A DNA stretch of 64,000 nt from Oscillospiraceae bacterium (GCA_022009755.1 CP091722.1:318001-382000), one strand, 5' to 3'. Counted from the stretch's first letter, positions 37,285 to 48,240 are shown. Program-made: numbers and translations. The notes: generated by a model not told the origin, from the sequence alone.

Positions 37285-40200
37285 TTGTTTCTTAAGAGAT
37301 TGGAAGTTTACGGCTTCAAATCCTTTGCCGATAAAACGGAACTGGCTTTTACCAATGGTATTACGGCCATTGTCGGCCCGAACGGAAGCGGCAAGAGCAA
37401 TGTCGGCGATGCGGTACGCTGGGTATTGGGAGAGCAAAGCGCCAAACAGCTTCGCGGCGGCAAGATGGAAGATATCATCTTCAACGGCACGGAAAAGCGG
37501 AAAAAGCTTTCTTTTTGCGAGGTTACATTGGTGTTTGACAATCAGGACCGCGCATTGCCCATAGACTATACCGAGGTGGCAATTACAAGAAGACTGTATC
37601 GCAGCGGAGAAAGCGAATATTGCATAAATCGCACGCCCTGCCGTTTGAAGGATGTTACGGAACTGCTTATGGATACCGGAATAGGTAAAGAAGGCTATTC
37701 GATTATAGGACAGGGAAATCGATAATATACTTTCAAATAAGGCGGAGGAACGCCGCAGCGTTTTTGAAGAAGCAGCCGGCATAATGAAGTATAAAACAAG
37801 AAAGCTGGAGGCGGAAAGAAGGCTGGAGCGGACAAGCGAAAACATGTCGCGCCTTAATGATATACTCTCGGAACTTTCCGATCGCATTGGCCCATTGGAG
37901 CTGCAGTCACAGACAGCGCAGAAATATCTTGCCCTAAGAGAAGAGCTTCGCACGCTTGAGGTTAATTTTTATCTGTACCAATATGATATGGCGGCCAAAC
38001 GCAAAGAGGAAATCAAAGGCGCAATGGAAGCGGTAGAGGGCGAGTACGCCGAAAAGGAACGGCTTCGCGATGAACTTCAGACCGCGCAGGAGGGCTCGCG
38101 ATCCGATGTTGAGAAGATAGAGGAGGAGCTGTCTCAGCTGCACGGGAGGATGCTTGCGCTTACTGCTCAGATAGAACAGGGGACGGGCCAGAACAAAATT
38201 TATTGTGAACGAGTGGAACACCTTAACCGCGAAGCGGAACGGCTGGAGCAGGAAAATGACGGCGCCGAAAAAACTATCCGTGAGCTTTCTTTGTCCGGCG
38301 GAAATAAGGAACTGATTGCCGAAAAAGAAAAAGAAGCTGGGCAGCTGAAGGCAGCGGCAGAGGCGGGACAAACCGAGCTGGACAATAAAGATGCGGCGCT
38401 TGAAACAGAAGAAAGAGAGCTTGAGAGGCTGCGCAGCGAGCTTATAGAGGCCATGAATCGCCTTAGCGGGGAACGGGTAAATGCCGGCAGGTGCGAAGCC
38501 ATGAAAGCAAGCATTGCGGAGCGCATAGAGCAGATAAATGCTCAAAGCACGGTTCTTTCCGATGAGCTTGAGAGCATAGCTCAGGCGAGAAAGGATCGGC
38601 AGCAGGCAGGACAGGCTTTGGCGCAGGAATATGAGCGCCTGAGCGGAGCGCGGCAGCAGGCAAAAGCCTCGTTTGAAGAAATAACGCGCAAAAAAGAAAC
38701 TCTTGCAGCCGAGGCGCAAAGAACGGCGGAGCAGCTTCAGGCGGCGGCGCAGAAGGCTTCGATGCTGCGTGAAATGAAAGGGATTATGAGTCCTTCAACA
38801 ATGCGGTAAAGCATCTGTTAACGGATTGTCAGAAAAATCCCGCGCTTGCCGAGTGTTCAAGAGGTGTCGTTGCGGAGCTTATTACCGTTCCCGAAAAATT
38901 TGAACGCGCGGTGGAGACGGCGCTGGGTGCGGCAGTGCAGAACATAGTAACGCCTACCGAGGAGGATGCCAAGCGGCTTATAGAATACTTGAAGAAATGC
39001 GGTTACGGGCGGGCTACTTTTTTACCGATGAGCGCAATAAAGGCGCGGCGTGCGGATAATGCTGAACGCGCGGCGCTGCGTGTGCCCGGCTGCTTCGGCA
39101 TAGCCAGCGAGTTGATAAGCTTCGATAATCAGTATCGCGCGATTATGGAAAGTCTGCTTGGGCGCACTGTAATATGCGATAAGATGGACACCTGCATTTC
39201 CATCGCCCGTGCCTGCGGACACAGCCTTAAGCTTGTTACATTGGATGGCGATATAATAAATCCCGGCGGAAGCATGACGGGGGGAAGCCGTCAAAGCCGT
39301 CTGACATCGGTGCTGGGGCGCACTCGCGAGCTGGAAGAGGCGGAGCGTCTGCATGAAGAGCTGCTTGTTAAAAAAGAGAGCCTGCGCGCCCGGTCGGCAG
39401 AACTTGCGCAGCAGCTGCGGGCCGCATCCGAAACGCTTGAAGAGGCAAATGCTCAAATGCACAAAACAGAGGTAGAGATTGCGGCGGAAAACGAAAAGCT
39501 CAAGCGCCTTGACGGAGACAGGGATTCGCGCTTCAGATCTTTGGAGGACCTTGAAACGGAAAAAAAGCAGCATAACGATACTCTGCTTGATATTGAAGCG
39601 CAGCTTTCCGGTGCGGACGGCAAGGCGGAAGCACTGGAGGAGGATAATAAATCGGCACAGCGTACATTGTCGCAAAGAACTGCGGCATATAATGCCGAAA
39701 GCTTGCGCGCGAAAAAACGGCGCAGGAGCTTACCGAACTCAAAGTGCGCATGACGGCGGCTTTTTCCGAGCTTGCGGCCATACGCTCCGATGCTCAGCGC
39801 GTAAATCGCGAAATTGAACGCCTTAAGGGAATTAAAGAGCATAGTATCGGCAAGATAAACGATTGCCGCAGACAGATAGAGGAGCTTGACCGCGAAAGTG
39901 TTGCAGGCGGCAAAATGGTGGAAAAACTGAAAAAGGAGCTTGAGCAGATAAGCAGCCATGGCGAAACGCTTGAAAAGAGCAAAAGTGAGCTGGCTGATAT
40001 AAGCCAAGAGCGGCAGCGCCGAATGCGGGAGCTGGAAAAAGATATCGGCAATGCACAGGAGAAAAAGCATCGGTTTGAGCTGTCTTTGCAAAAGGTTGAT
40101 GCCGATATATCCCTTATGGAACAAAGAGTGTGGGATGAGTACGAGCTTACATATACAAATGCGCTGCAAATGCGTATTCCGGATTTCCGTCCAAACGGCG

Positions 40201-40847
40201 TGCAGGGTGACATTACGCGCCTGCGCAAGGCAATCGGGGCATTGGGCAATGTAAATGTAAATGCTATTGAGGAGTATGCGGATACCAAGACTCGATATGA
40301 AGAGCTTACGCGCCAGCTTGAAGATCTGGAAAAGGCAGAACGAGATCTTAACAAAATCATTGTCGATATGATGAAAAAAATGGAGAGCCGTTTTGCGGAA
40401 CAGTTTGCCGTAATAAATAAATATTTCGGCGAAACATTCAAAAAACTGTTCGGAGGAGGCCGCGCGGAACTCAGGCTGGAAAATGCCGGAGATGTTCTTG
40501 GAAGCGGAATTGATATTGTTGCGCAGCCGCCGGGAAAATCATTGCAGATGCTTTCCCTGCTTTCCGGAGGAGAACGGGCGCTTACGGCAATAGCCATACT
40601 TTTTGCCATGCTGCGCCTTAAGCCGACACCGTTTTGTATTCTTGACGAAATTGAAGCGGCACTTGATGAGGCTAATGTTTATAATTTTGCGGGATATTTA
40701 AGAGAATTCACGCAAAAAACGCAGTTTATTGTTATAACGCACAGAAAGCCGACAATGGAGGAGGCGGACTCTCTTTACGGCGTGGCCATGGAGGAAAAGG
40801 GAGTGTCGCGTATGGTTTCGGTGCGTCTTACCGATGTTGAGGCTTAA
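37285..40847 (+). CDS. smc: Chromosome segregation ATPase SMC (three frame breaks)
   Basis: SMC dimers organise and segregate the chromosome with ScpA and ScpB. Four fragments in successive frames make one protein of about 1188 residues, the usual size. Start is TTG 37285 (FLKRLEVYGFKSFADKT), 6 bases after GGAGGT. Walker A is GPNGSGKSNVGDAV near 32. Breaks: 37716-37718, where two bases are missing and the conserved GQG-R-I/VD motif is lost; 38777-38779 (one A: EMKRDYESFNNAVK); 39712-39717 (one A: AKKTAQELTELK). Long coiled-coil arms enclose a hinge (about 500-670, with INPGGSMTGG). The signature LSGGERALTAIA and Walker B CILDEIEAALDEANV close the head domain. ftsY follows by 66 bp. Confidence 0.96.
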
Positions 40848-40913
40848 GCGGCAATAAAAACGAGGGTGTAACCCAAGACAAATATGCATAAAATACATAA
40901 CCGGGAGGGGCAT

Positions 40914-41855
40914 ATGAGTTTTATAAACAAGGATAACAAGCAGGAGAATGCACAGAAGAAGCCGGGACTATTGGGGCGTATGGCACAGGGACTGCTGCGC
41001 ACAAAAAGCGCATTGGGACAGAAAATCGGTGCGATGCTTGCCTATTATGACAAAATAGATGATGATTTTTTTGAAGAGCTTGAAGAAATACTTATCAGTT
41101 CGGATATGGGAGCGGCGGCGGCAGCGGAAATAACCGCGAAGGTAAGACAGCGCTGCAAAGCCGAAAAAATCAGCGATACTGCCCGGATATACGGCCTTTT
41201 GCGGGATAGTATATCTGAGATCATGCGTGCGGATAAAAATGCAGATAGCTACCCGTTGCTTATTCTTGTGGTCGGAGTAAACGGAGTGGGGAAAACCACG
41301 GCCATCGGTAAGCTTGCGTACAGATATTCGCAAATGGGTAAAAGCGTGCTTCTGGCAGCGGGTGATACCTTTAGGGCGGCGGCGGCGGAACAGCTTGAAA
41401 TATGGGCTCAGCGCAGCGGCGCACAGGTCGTGCGCCACGGCGAGGGAGCGGACAGCGCTGCAGTGATTTTTGATGCGCTTTCGGCAGCTGCGGCGCGCGG
41501 TGTTGATGTATGCATATGCGACACTGCCGGACGGCTTCAAAACAAGAAAAATCTTATGGATGAGCTGGCTAAGGTGGGGCGAATAATTGCCAAGGGATGG
41601 CAGGGCGCAAAGGAAACCTATATTGTATTGGATGCTACCACCGGGCAGAATGCGCTTTCTCAGGTGAAGCTTTTTGATGAAGCGGTAAAGCTGGACGGCA
41701 TAATTCTCACCAAGCTTGACGGCACGGCAAAGGGGGGCGTTGCTGTGGCGGTAAAGCAGGAATTCGGACTGAATGTCAGGTATGTCGGAATAGGTGAGGG
41801 CAAAGAGGATTTGATCGATTTTGATCCTGATGCCTATGCCGCAAATATAATCTGA
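40914..41855 (+). CDS. ftsY: Signal recognition particle receptor FtsY
   Basis: FtsY is the SRP receptor GTPase that delivers ribosome-nascent chains to the translocon. The NG domain is complete: an N-domain helical bundle (to about 85), the P-loop GVNGVGKTTAIGKLA near 118, DTFRAAAAEQLE near 152, DTAGRLQNKKNLMDEL near 205, TKLDGTAKGG near 265 and the closing GIGEGKEDLIDFDP. The acidic A-domain is very short, as in many Firmicutes. The ATG at 40914 follows GGGAGGGG. The smc-ftsY order is conserved in Gram-positives. About 313 residues, frame intact. Confidence 0.97.
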   Translation: MSFINKDNKQENAQKKPGLLGRMAQGLLRTKSALGQKIGAMLAYYDKIDDDFFEELEEILISSDMGAAAAAEITAKVRQRCKAEKISDTARIYGLLRDSISEIMRADKNADSYPLLILVVGVNGVGKTTAIGKLAYRYSQMGKSVLLAAGDTFRAAAAEQLEIWAQRSGAQVVRHGEGADSAAVIFDALSAAAARGVDVCICDTAGRLQNKKNLMDELAKVGRIIAKGWQGAKETYIVLDATTGQNALSQVKLFDEAVKLDGIILTKLDGTAKGGVAVAVKQEFGLNVRYVGIGEGKEDLIDFDPDAYAANII

Positions 41856-41919
41856 ATAATTTATTGTATCAGGGATTATATTGCGATATTAAAACAAAAA
41901 CAGATCAGGAGGCGGTTTT

Positions 41920-42273
41920 GTGGAGATGCTGGGAAAAACAAGGTGGATAATCCCGGACGGCTATATTTCCGGGAAATCCGGCAGCCAGACAAGTCACGAC
42001 GCGGTGTGTGTTCTTAATTGCGGGCCTATTGATGCCCGGATTATACTTACCTTATATTTTGAAGATAAGGAACCCATAGAGCTTAGTGCCGTGTGCCCGG
42101 CGCAGAGAACTCACCATATAAGAATGGACCGCATTGCGCAGGGAAGCGTGCCGCGCGATACGCCGTATGCGATGTTGGTAACAAGCAATGTGCCGATCGT
42201 CGTGCAGTATTCACGCTTGGATACTTCGGCTGATGATACTGCGCTTATGACCACTATGGCGTTTCCCGTATAA
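41920..42273 (+). CDS. ASRT-family protein (Anabaena sensory rhodopsin transducer-like)
   Basis: A 117-residue soluble all-beta protein resembling the sensory rhodopsin transducer family: WIIPDGYIS near residue 9, HDAVCVLNCG near 27, LTLYFEDKEPI near 44, RTHHIRMD near 64 and VPIVVQYSRLDTS near 92. The founding member interacts with a sensory rhodopsin in Anabaena, but many homologues, as here, occur in non-phototrophic bacteria and are thought to be ligand- or sugar-binding modules. Start GTG 41920, 7 bases after AGGAGG; the nearby ATG is too distant. It lies 64 bp after ftsY and before a terminator. Function unknown. Confidence 0.75.
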   Translation: MEMLGKTRWIIPDGYISGKSGSQTSHDAVCVLNCGPIDARIILTLYFEDKEPIELSAVCPAQRTHHIRMDRIAQGSVPRDTPYAMLVTSNVPIVVQYSRLDTSADDTALMTTMAFPV

Positions 42274-42297
42274 AGGAGCCGTAAGTGTAAAAAATTA

Positions 42298-42320
42298 AAA
42301 GCCGCCATTTCGGCGGCTTT
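42298..42320. terminator. Bidirectional terminator between the ASRT and RpiB-like genes
   Basis: AAAGCCGCC (42298-42306) pairs with GGCGGCTTT (42312-42320) around a 5-base loop, flanked by A- and T-rich arms. Confidence 0.8.
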
Positions 42321-42335
42321 AATATAAGACAAAAA

Positions 42336-42914
42336 TTACTTTATGTTGTCCGGCTTATCCTCAAGTACGAGGGGATAGTCGCCCAGGTGCTTCACCTTGA
42401 AGCCGTTGGCCTTGAATTCTTCATAGTTGAAAGCATCCAGCTCATCGCAGGCCAGCTTGTGGAACTCGTAGAAATTGTGCCACCACTCATAGCCGTCACC
42501 GAGATCGTGGTTCAGGAAGGCTTCGGCAATTTCAATGCCCATCTGAGGAGCAACATAGAAAGCGCCCATTGCGAGAACATTTACGCCGTTTCCGGTTATA
42601 GCGCGCAGCGCTGCAGGAACGGACTCAACAACGCCTGCGGCAACGCCGGGGCATTTGCTGGCGGCGATATGGATGCCCATACCGGTTCCGCAGAACAGCA
42701 GAGCACGGTCAAATTCCTTTTCGGTGATGGCTGCGCCTACACGCAGACCGATGCGATGGAACATAAGGTCGGTATCGGTCTGGTCAGGAGAGGTAACACC
42801 GTAATCGGTGATTTCCCAGCCTTTTTTCTTAAGATGCGCTACAACGGCTTCCTTGAGCGGGAAACCGGCAAAATCTGCACCCACAACGAGCTGTTTGTTT
42901 TTGTAAGACTTCAT
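42336..42914 (-). CDS. RpiB/LacA/LacB family sugar-phosphate isomerase
   Basis: A 192-residue cytoplasmic isomerase of the RpiB family, which interconverts aldose and ketose phosphates. GADFAGFPLKEAV near residue 12 and LLFCGTGMGIHIAASKCPGVAA near 75 (with the catalytic Cys) are present, and NVLAMGAFYVAP follows. A C-terminal extension of about 45 residues (after the RpiB core of about 145) includes GYEWWHNFYEFH, seen in a subfamily whose substrate is not established. The ATG at 42914 has AAAGGA upstream; an earlier in-frame ATG overlaps that site. It is a single gene with its own promoter. Confidence 0.85.
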   Translation of the reverse strand: MKSYKNKQLVVGADFAGFPLKEAVVAHLKKKGWEITDYGVTSPDQTDTDLMFHRIGLRVGAAITEKEFDRALLFCGTGMGIHIAASKCPGVAAGVVESVPAALRAITGNGVNVLAMGAFYVAPQMGIEIAEAFLNHDLGDGYEWWHNFYEFHKLACDELDAFNYEEFKANGFKVKHLGDYPLVLEDKPDNIK

Positions 42915-42955
42915 AGCAGTAATTCCTTTCATGAAGATATTTTTTTCATGTATTT

Positions 42956-43001
42956 AGATTATCACATTTTCCGGCGTTTGTAAATAGTTTAATTGTAAAT
43001 A
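42956..43001 (-). promoter_or_regulatory. Promoter and direct repeats before the RpiB-like gene
   Basis: On the minus strand TTTACA (42979-42984), 17 bp, TAATCT (42956-42961), with TG before the -10. TTGTAAATA (plus-strand sense) is repeated at 42978 and 42993, one copy over the -35 box, and may be an operator. Confidence 0.5.
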
Positions 43002-43203
43002 TCTAATTAAAATTGCGTATAAACCGATGCGATCGCATATGTTCCGTTACGGAGCGCCGCTTCTCATTGCGGTATGGATATCCCGGGAAGCACAGCCTAC
43101 GGAACATAATGCGCCTAAACACGGCAATGGCGCCGGAGCATCGTACATATCGGCATAAAAAAGAGCAGGTGCCGGCCCTGCTCAAAGAAGAAGCATAAAA
43201 AAT

Positions 43204-43237
43204 GAGTGTTCATAACTCAAATCCGTTATGAACACTC
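43204..43237 (-). terminator. Intrinsic terminator of tRNA-Leu
   Basis: A perfect 13 bp stem (43204-43216 with 43225-43237), 8-base loop, followed on the minus strand by a T-rich tract (ATTTTTTAT). Confidence 0.88.
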
Positions 43238-43241
43238 GATA

Positions 43242-43328
43242 TGGTGCGGATGACAGGACTTGAACCTGCATGAAATCGCTCTCACACGGACCTGAACCGT
43301 GCGCGTCTGCCAATTCCGCCACATCCGC
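43242..43328 (-). tRNA. tRNA-Leu, anticodon CAG
   Basis: An 87-nt class II tRNA with a long variable arm. Acceptor GCGGATG pairs with CATCCGC, the anticodon arm CACGG-TTCAGGT-CCGTG carries anticodon CAG (reads CUG), the T arm holds GGTTCAAGTCC, and CCA is encoded (43242-43244). The D arm is GTGGCGGAATTGGCAGAC, typical for leucine. Confidence 0.97.
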
Positions 43329-43367
43329 AAAATATGCCGCAAGACGATATCATCTCACGACTTTATT

Positions 43368-43397
43368 ATTATAGATTAGGGCAGGGGTATTTGTCAA
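43368..43397 (-). promoter_or_regulatory. Sigma-A promoter of tRNA-Leu
   Basis: On the minus strand TTGACA (43392-43397), 18 bp, TATAAT (43368-43373): both hexamers match consensus, as expected for a stable RNA gene. Confidence 0.88.
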
Positions 43398-43462
43398 ATG
43401 GAATTGTTCGGCTTTTGGAAAAACACATTATTGACCGTCTGCCTGTATGCGATAAATGAAAG

Positions 43463-45465
43463 TCAGGTGCTTTCACCGCATTCTTTCAAAAGCGATGCAA
43501 ACTCGTCCTGCTTTATTATTCGCACTCCGAGATTTATTGCCTTGCTGAGCTTGCTTCCGGCGTTTTCGCCGGCAATTACCGCAAATGTTTTGGAAGAAAC
43601 CGAGGAGGAGCATTTGCCGCCGAGCCGTTCGATAGCGGCAGAGGCTGCGCTCCGCTCCATGCCGGCTAATGTTCCTGTCAGAACAAAGGTTTTACCCGAA
43701 AAAAAGGTATCGGCCGCTGCAGTCTGCATTTCGGCGGGGGAGACTCCTTGCCTGAATAGGTCATCAACTATGGCATTGTTGAAGGAATCCGAAAAAAAGG
43801 ATACTATGCATTCCGCTACGGTATCGCCTATATCGTCTATGCCGGCAAGCTCTTCTTTAGTTGCTGTGCGAAACCTGTCAAAGCTGCCGAAATGCGAGGC
43901 ACAATCCTTTGAGGTGCGTTTTCCGACATTTTCTATTCCCAGTGCAAATATGAAGCAATCAAGGCTGCATCGGCGTGAGGCGCCGATAGAAGCTATAAGA
44001 TTATCCGCTTTCTTTTCTTTCCATCCCTCCAGCGTAAGAAGATTATCCTTTGTAAGCCTGTAAAGATCGGCAGGGGTGGATATCAAGCCGGCATCTGTCA
44101 GTTGTATAATGCTTTTTGAGCTGAAGCCCTCAATGTCCATGGCCTCTTTAGAGGCGTAATGGTTTATGCGTGCAATTATTTGCGGTCTGCAGCCCAAACG
44201 GTTGGGGCAATACAGCAGCATTCCCTTTTCTATAAGCTTCGTACCGCATGCGGGACAAACTTCAGGAGTTGTTATATCCTTTTCGTGCGGATAATCGGAG
44301 GCTACTCCCATTATTTCGGGAATAACATCATTTGAGCGGCGCACCCATACATCGGCACCTATGCGTACCTTTTTGCGTGCAATGTCGAATTTGTTATTAA
44401 GAGTTGCACGCTTTACCGTAGCTCCGCCGATATCTACGGGGGAAAGATGTGCAAGCGGGGTGAGTTTTCCGGTGCGGCCCACTTCCCAGCTTACACTTTC
44501 AAGACGGGTTATTACCTGTTCGGCATAAAATTTATATGCAATTGCCCACCGCGGATATTTTTCCGTAAAACCGAGCATGCTTCGGGTTGCAAAATCTTTA
44601 ATTTTAATAACCGCTCCGTCAATTTGAAAATCCAATTCATCGCGCTCTTTGGCAATGCTTTCGAGTTCGCCTATAAGCGCATCTATACTGGTGAATGTCT
44701 TACAGTACGGATTGACGGGAAGGTGCTGGCGGCGCAAAAATTCCAGCATTTCGTCCTGGTTTGCAAAACTGATGCCTCTGCTGTAACCGACATTATATAC
44801 AAAAACATCCAGTTTTCGTGATGCAGTAACTTTCGGATCGAGATTGCGCAGCGCACCGGCGGCGGCATTGCGCGGATTTTTAAGAGGCTCCTGTGCAGTT
44901 GCGTTATATTTATTGAATTCGGAATAACGCATTATACATTCGCCCTGAACTTCAATTGTTCCGGTAAAAGGGATGGTGTGGGGAATGTTGCGTATGGTAA
45001 GAGCCTGCGCAAGTATGCCTTCGCCCACAATGCCGTTGCCCCTGGTAGCTGCTTGGGTAAGCTTGCCGTTTCGTAGGTAAGATTTACCGTTAAACCGTCG
45101 AATTTGTATTCAAGGGCGAAGACGGGCTTTGGTAATTTTTCCGTTGCGGTGCGATTATACTGCTCCACTGCGTTGTTGACTCGCGCTTCCCAATCAAACA
45201 GCTCCTGATATGATTGAGCCTTATTCATGCTCCAAAGCTGTCCCAGATGTGTGTGCGGTGTAAAGCCTTCAAGAGGTTCTCCGCCTATGCGTTTTGTGGG
45301 GGAACCGTCAAGCACGGTGCTGGTTTGCTCCTCTAGCTTTTTAAGCTCGGAATAAAGAGAATCCCATTCGTCATCCGAAGCGATGGGGGAATCAAGCACA
45401 TAATAATGATAGTTCAGCTCGTTGATGCGGTTTATAAGCTGTGTCATTCTTTCAATAGGCGTCAT
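43463..45465 (-). CDS. ligA: NAD-dependent DNA ligase LigA (one frame break)
   Basis: LigA seals nicks at Okazaki junctions and in repair. The Ia NAD-binding domain begins RINELNYHYYVLDSP, the adenylated lysine is in ALEYKFDGLTV near residue 118. A break follows at once (plus-strand T-run 45069-45071; one base restores TYENGKLTQAATRGNG). Then come the OB domain, a C4 zinc finger (CPACGTKL ... CPNRLGC near 405-425), helix-hairpin-helix repeats (FALGIENVGKRT, GIDDIGDTVAE) and a C-terminal BRCT domain (GKTFVLTGTL). The corrected protein has 667 residues. The ATG at 45465 follows GGAGG. pcrA lies 113 bp upstream on the same strand. Confidence 0.96.
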
Positions 45466-45578
45466 AGATAATCCTCCGTAACCGTTTATGCTAAAAATGA
45501 CGGCTGCAATGCAGTGAATAAACTCGGTTAAATCGAATGCGACCCGTTAAGGGCGAGTTTTGCTGCAATATAACGGCA

Positions 45579-47882
45579 TCATATCTTCTCAATGGGAGCA
45601 ACCGCCGCCGACAGCTCTTTTATGCCTTTGCCTTCAAAGGCTATCTGCAATATCTGATCCGCACCGCTGCCTTTAACGCCTATTATGCGTCCGTGTCCGA
45701 AGGTTCGGTGCATCACACATTCGCCTATGCGGAACGAGGCATCCGAAGAATGTGCAGGCTGAGCGGCAGAAGTAAAGGAAGCAGAAAATCCGACACGCCG
45801 TGTAGCAGTCTGAGAAGATGCCCCGGAAAAGCCGGAAGAAGGACGCCTTTCGCTCCTGTTTGTTCCGTAGCCGGAAGCACCGTATTGTGTGCGCATACCC
45901 TGATTATAGCCGAAACTTCCTTTATTCATGCTTCCTGCCGGGTGCGCGGAAGCGCGTTCCAACAATTCTTCGGGTATTTCGCGGATAAAGCGCGACGGCA
46001 GGCTTTCGGTTATGTATCCGTGGGACATTCTTTGGCGCGCGCAGGTAATATAAAGCTTGCGCTTTGCGCGAGTCACGGCAACATATGCAAGACGCCGCTC
46101 TTCTTCCATTTCGTCTTTTTCCTCAAATGCGCGACTGATGGGGAATATTCCGTCCTCAAAAGCCGCAATAAATACATTTTTGAATTCCAATCCTTTGGCG
46201 CTGTGCACTGTCATCATGTTTACGGCGCCGCCGTTGCCGTCCTCATCGGCAGCCTCAATATCGTTTACAAGTGTTACCTGTTCAAGATAATCCTCCAAAG
46301 TGCCGTCGGGATTGCTTTGTGTAAACTGTGCGGCGTCATTTATCAGCTCGTTAAGGTTATCGGCTCTGGCAGCCGCTTCGGCAGAACCTTCATCGCTGTA
46401 CTGCTTTGTAAGACCGGTTCTTTCAAGCATATAGCGCACGGCATCAGCCGGCGGAAGCGCGGCGCACTGACCGGCGCAGTCTTCAATCACGGAAATAAAA
46501 CCGGCCAGTTTTGCCGCGGTTTTTGCCTTTATGCCGTAATCCTCCGGGAACATAGCCACGGAAAAAAGACCTTCATTATACAGTGAAGCAGCCTGACTGA
46601 GCTCGTCAACCGTGCTTTGACCTATGCCTCTTTTCGGTACATTGATAATTCTGCGCAGACTGATTTCATCTCTTGAGTTTACAATGACGCGCAGATATGC
46701 CAATGCATCCTTGATTTCAGCCCGTTCGTAAAAACGGTGTCCGCCGTATATCCGAAACGGTATTCCGCGCGACATAAATGCCGCCTCAATGTTTCTTGAT
46801 ATTGAATTTACGCGGTAAAGAACCGCAAAATCGGAAGGGGAAGCGCCTTCGCGCATTCCGGCGGCTACAATGCGGGCAATAAACGCTGCCTCGCTGCGAT
46901 CGTCGTCAAATTGCTGCAGTGATATTTTTTCTCCCTGACCGAGCTCGGACCATAAGTGCTTTTCGGTACGGTTCGGATTATTCCTGATAATTGCGTTTGC
47001 GGCGTTAAGTATGTTGCCCGTCGAGCGGTAGTTCTGTTCAAGCTTGATTATTTTTGTGTCTTTATAATCATTCTTGAAATTGCGTATTATGGAAATATCG
47101 GCACCGCGCCAGGAATATATGCTTTGGTCGTCATCGCCCACTACACATACATTTTTCCATTTGGCGCCGAGATATTTAACAAGCCGGTACTGTGAAGCGT
47201 TTGTATCCTGATATTCATCCACCATAATGTAGCGAAAACGATTCTGATATTTTTCAAGGATATCGGGACGCTTGTCAAACAACTCCAGGGTTTTCAGTAT
47301 AAGGTCGTCAAAGTCGAGGGCGTTGTTCTTTTTAAGGCCGCGTTCGTATTCCCGCAGCAGCTCGGGAAGAAGCCGCGCAAGGGGAGTGAACTGGTCGCGT
47401 GATAATTCCTCCGGCGTGCGAAAGGAATTCTTTGCATTGCTTATGGCGGATTTGAGCATTTTAACCGGGAATTGTTTTATATCGATATTCATGCTGTTGC
47501 ATATCTGGGTTATGATTTTTCCGGTATCGTCATCGTCAAATATTGTAAAATTGCGGCTGTACCCCTCCAATGCTTCAATATCGCGCCTGAGTATTCTTAC
47601 ACATGCCGAGTGAAAGGTGGCTACAAGAATACCGTCGGAGGCATCGGCACACATGGAAGCGACACGCTCCTTCATTTCGTTTGCTGCTTTATTTGTAAAA
47701 GTGATTGCAAGTATGCTGTACGGCTGCACATTGCAGTCAAGGATCAAATGAGCGATCCTGTGTGTAAGCACTCTGGTTTTGCCGCTTCCGGCACCGGCAA
47801 GTATCAATAATGCACCTTCGGTGGTATTTACCGCTTCGTATTGTTCTTTGTTCAATTTTACGGAGTTTATAAATGAATTCAT
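45579..47882 (-). CDS. pcrA: ATP-dependent DNA helicase PcrA/UvrD
   Basis: A 767-residue superfamily 1A helicase that unwinds 3'-to-5' in repair and rolling-circle replication. Motif I is GAGSGKTRVL near residue 33, Ia ILAITFTNKAANEM, II VDEYQDTN near 220, III GDDDQSIYSWRGA near 245, IV QNYRSTGNIL, V VNMMTVHSAKGLEF near 555 and VI RLAYVAVTRAKRKLYI near 600. The C-terminal region has a basic and serine-rich linker followed by a Tudor-like domain (MHRTFGHGRIIGVKG) that binds RNA polymerase in PcrA. With ligA it forms the common pcrA-ligA pair. The ATG at 47882 has only a weak ribosome-binding site. Confidence 0.96.
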   Translation of the reverse strand: MNSFINSVKLNKEQYEAVNTTEGALLILAGAGSGKTRVLTHRIAHLILDCNVQPYSILAITFTNKAANEMKERVASMCADASDGILVATFHSACVRILRRDIEALEGYSRNFTIFDDDDTGKIITQICNSMNIDIKQFPVKMLKSAISNAKNSFRTPEELSRDQFTPLARLLPELLREYERGLKKNNALDFDDLILKTLELFDKRPDILEKYQNRFRYIMVDEYQDTNASQYRLVKYLGAKWKNVCVVGDDDQSIYSWRGADISIIRNFKNDYKDTKIIKLEQNYRSTGNILNAANAIIRNNPNRTEKHLWSELGQGEKISLQQFDDDRSEAAFIARIVAAGMREGASPSDFAVLYRVNSISRNIEAAFMSRGIPFRIYGGHRFYERAEIKDALAYLRVIVNSRDEISLRRIINVPKRGIGQSTVDELSQAASLYNEGLFSVAMFPEDYGIKAKTAAKLAGFISVIEDCAGQCAALPPADAVRYMLERTGLTKQYSDEGSAEAAARADNLNELINDAAQFTQSNPDGTLEDYLEQVTLVNDIEAADEDGNGGAVNMMTVHSAKGLEFKNVFIAAFEDGIFPISRAFEEKDEMEEERRLAYVAVTRAKRKLYITCARQRMSHGYITESLPSRFIREIPEELLERASAHPAGSMNKGSFGYNQGMRTQYGASGYGTNRSERRPSSGFSGASSQTATRRVGFSASFTSAAQPAHSSDASFRIGECVMHRTFGHGRIIGVKGSGADQILQIAFEGKGIKELSAAVAPIEKI

Positions 47883-47995
47883 ATGTAAAATAATATCTTC
47901 GCCATTTGGCGATCCTTTCAGAGGAAATGCTTACAGGCGCACCGTGCCTTTTATATTGCCTCCGGCTTTTTGGAAAATACCGTTAAAGCAGAATT

Positions 47996-48024
47996 ATTAT
48001 ATCATACTTTGCCGCACAGGTCAC
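47996..48024 (-). promoter_or_regulatory. Promoter of pcrA-ligA
   Basis: On the minus strand TATAAT (47996-48001) with an extended TG and a partial -35, GTGACC (48019-48024), at 17 bp. It implies a leader of about 105 nt. Confidence 0.5.
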
Positions 48025-48127
48025 GCGTAAAAAATTAAACCGCGTTTGCATTCGGAATATCAAGTGTGCAAATGTGAAAAACAAACAGAAAATGATTAAA
48101 TTTTTGTTGAATTTATGCGCTTTAATC

Positions 48128-48156
48128 TTTACTTTTATACGCCGTCAATGTATAAT
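48128..48156 (+). promoter_or_regulatory. Promoter of dnaB
   Basis: TTTACT (48128-48133), 17 bp, TATAAT (48151-48156), 85 bp before the start. The region between the pcrA and dnaB promoters shows nothing else. Confidence 0.6.
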
Positions 48157-48240
48157 AAGAGTATTCTGTGATTATTCTGCTTTGATTTCTTCATTACGGA
48201 ATTTGCAGTAAACATGTGTCAATACAAAGGAGCTGTTCAG

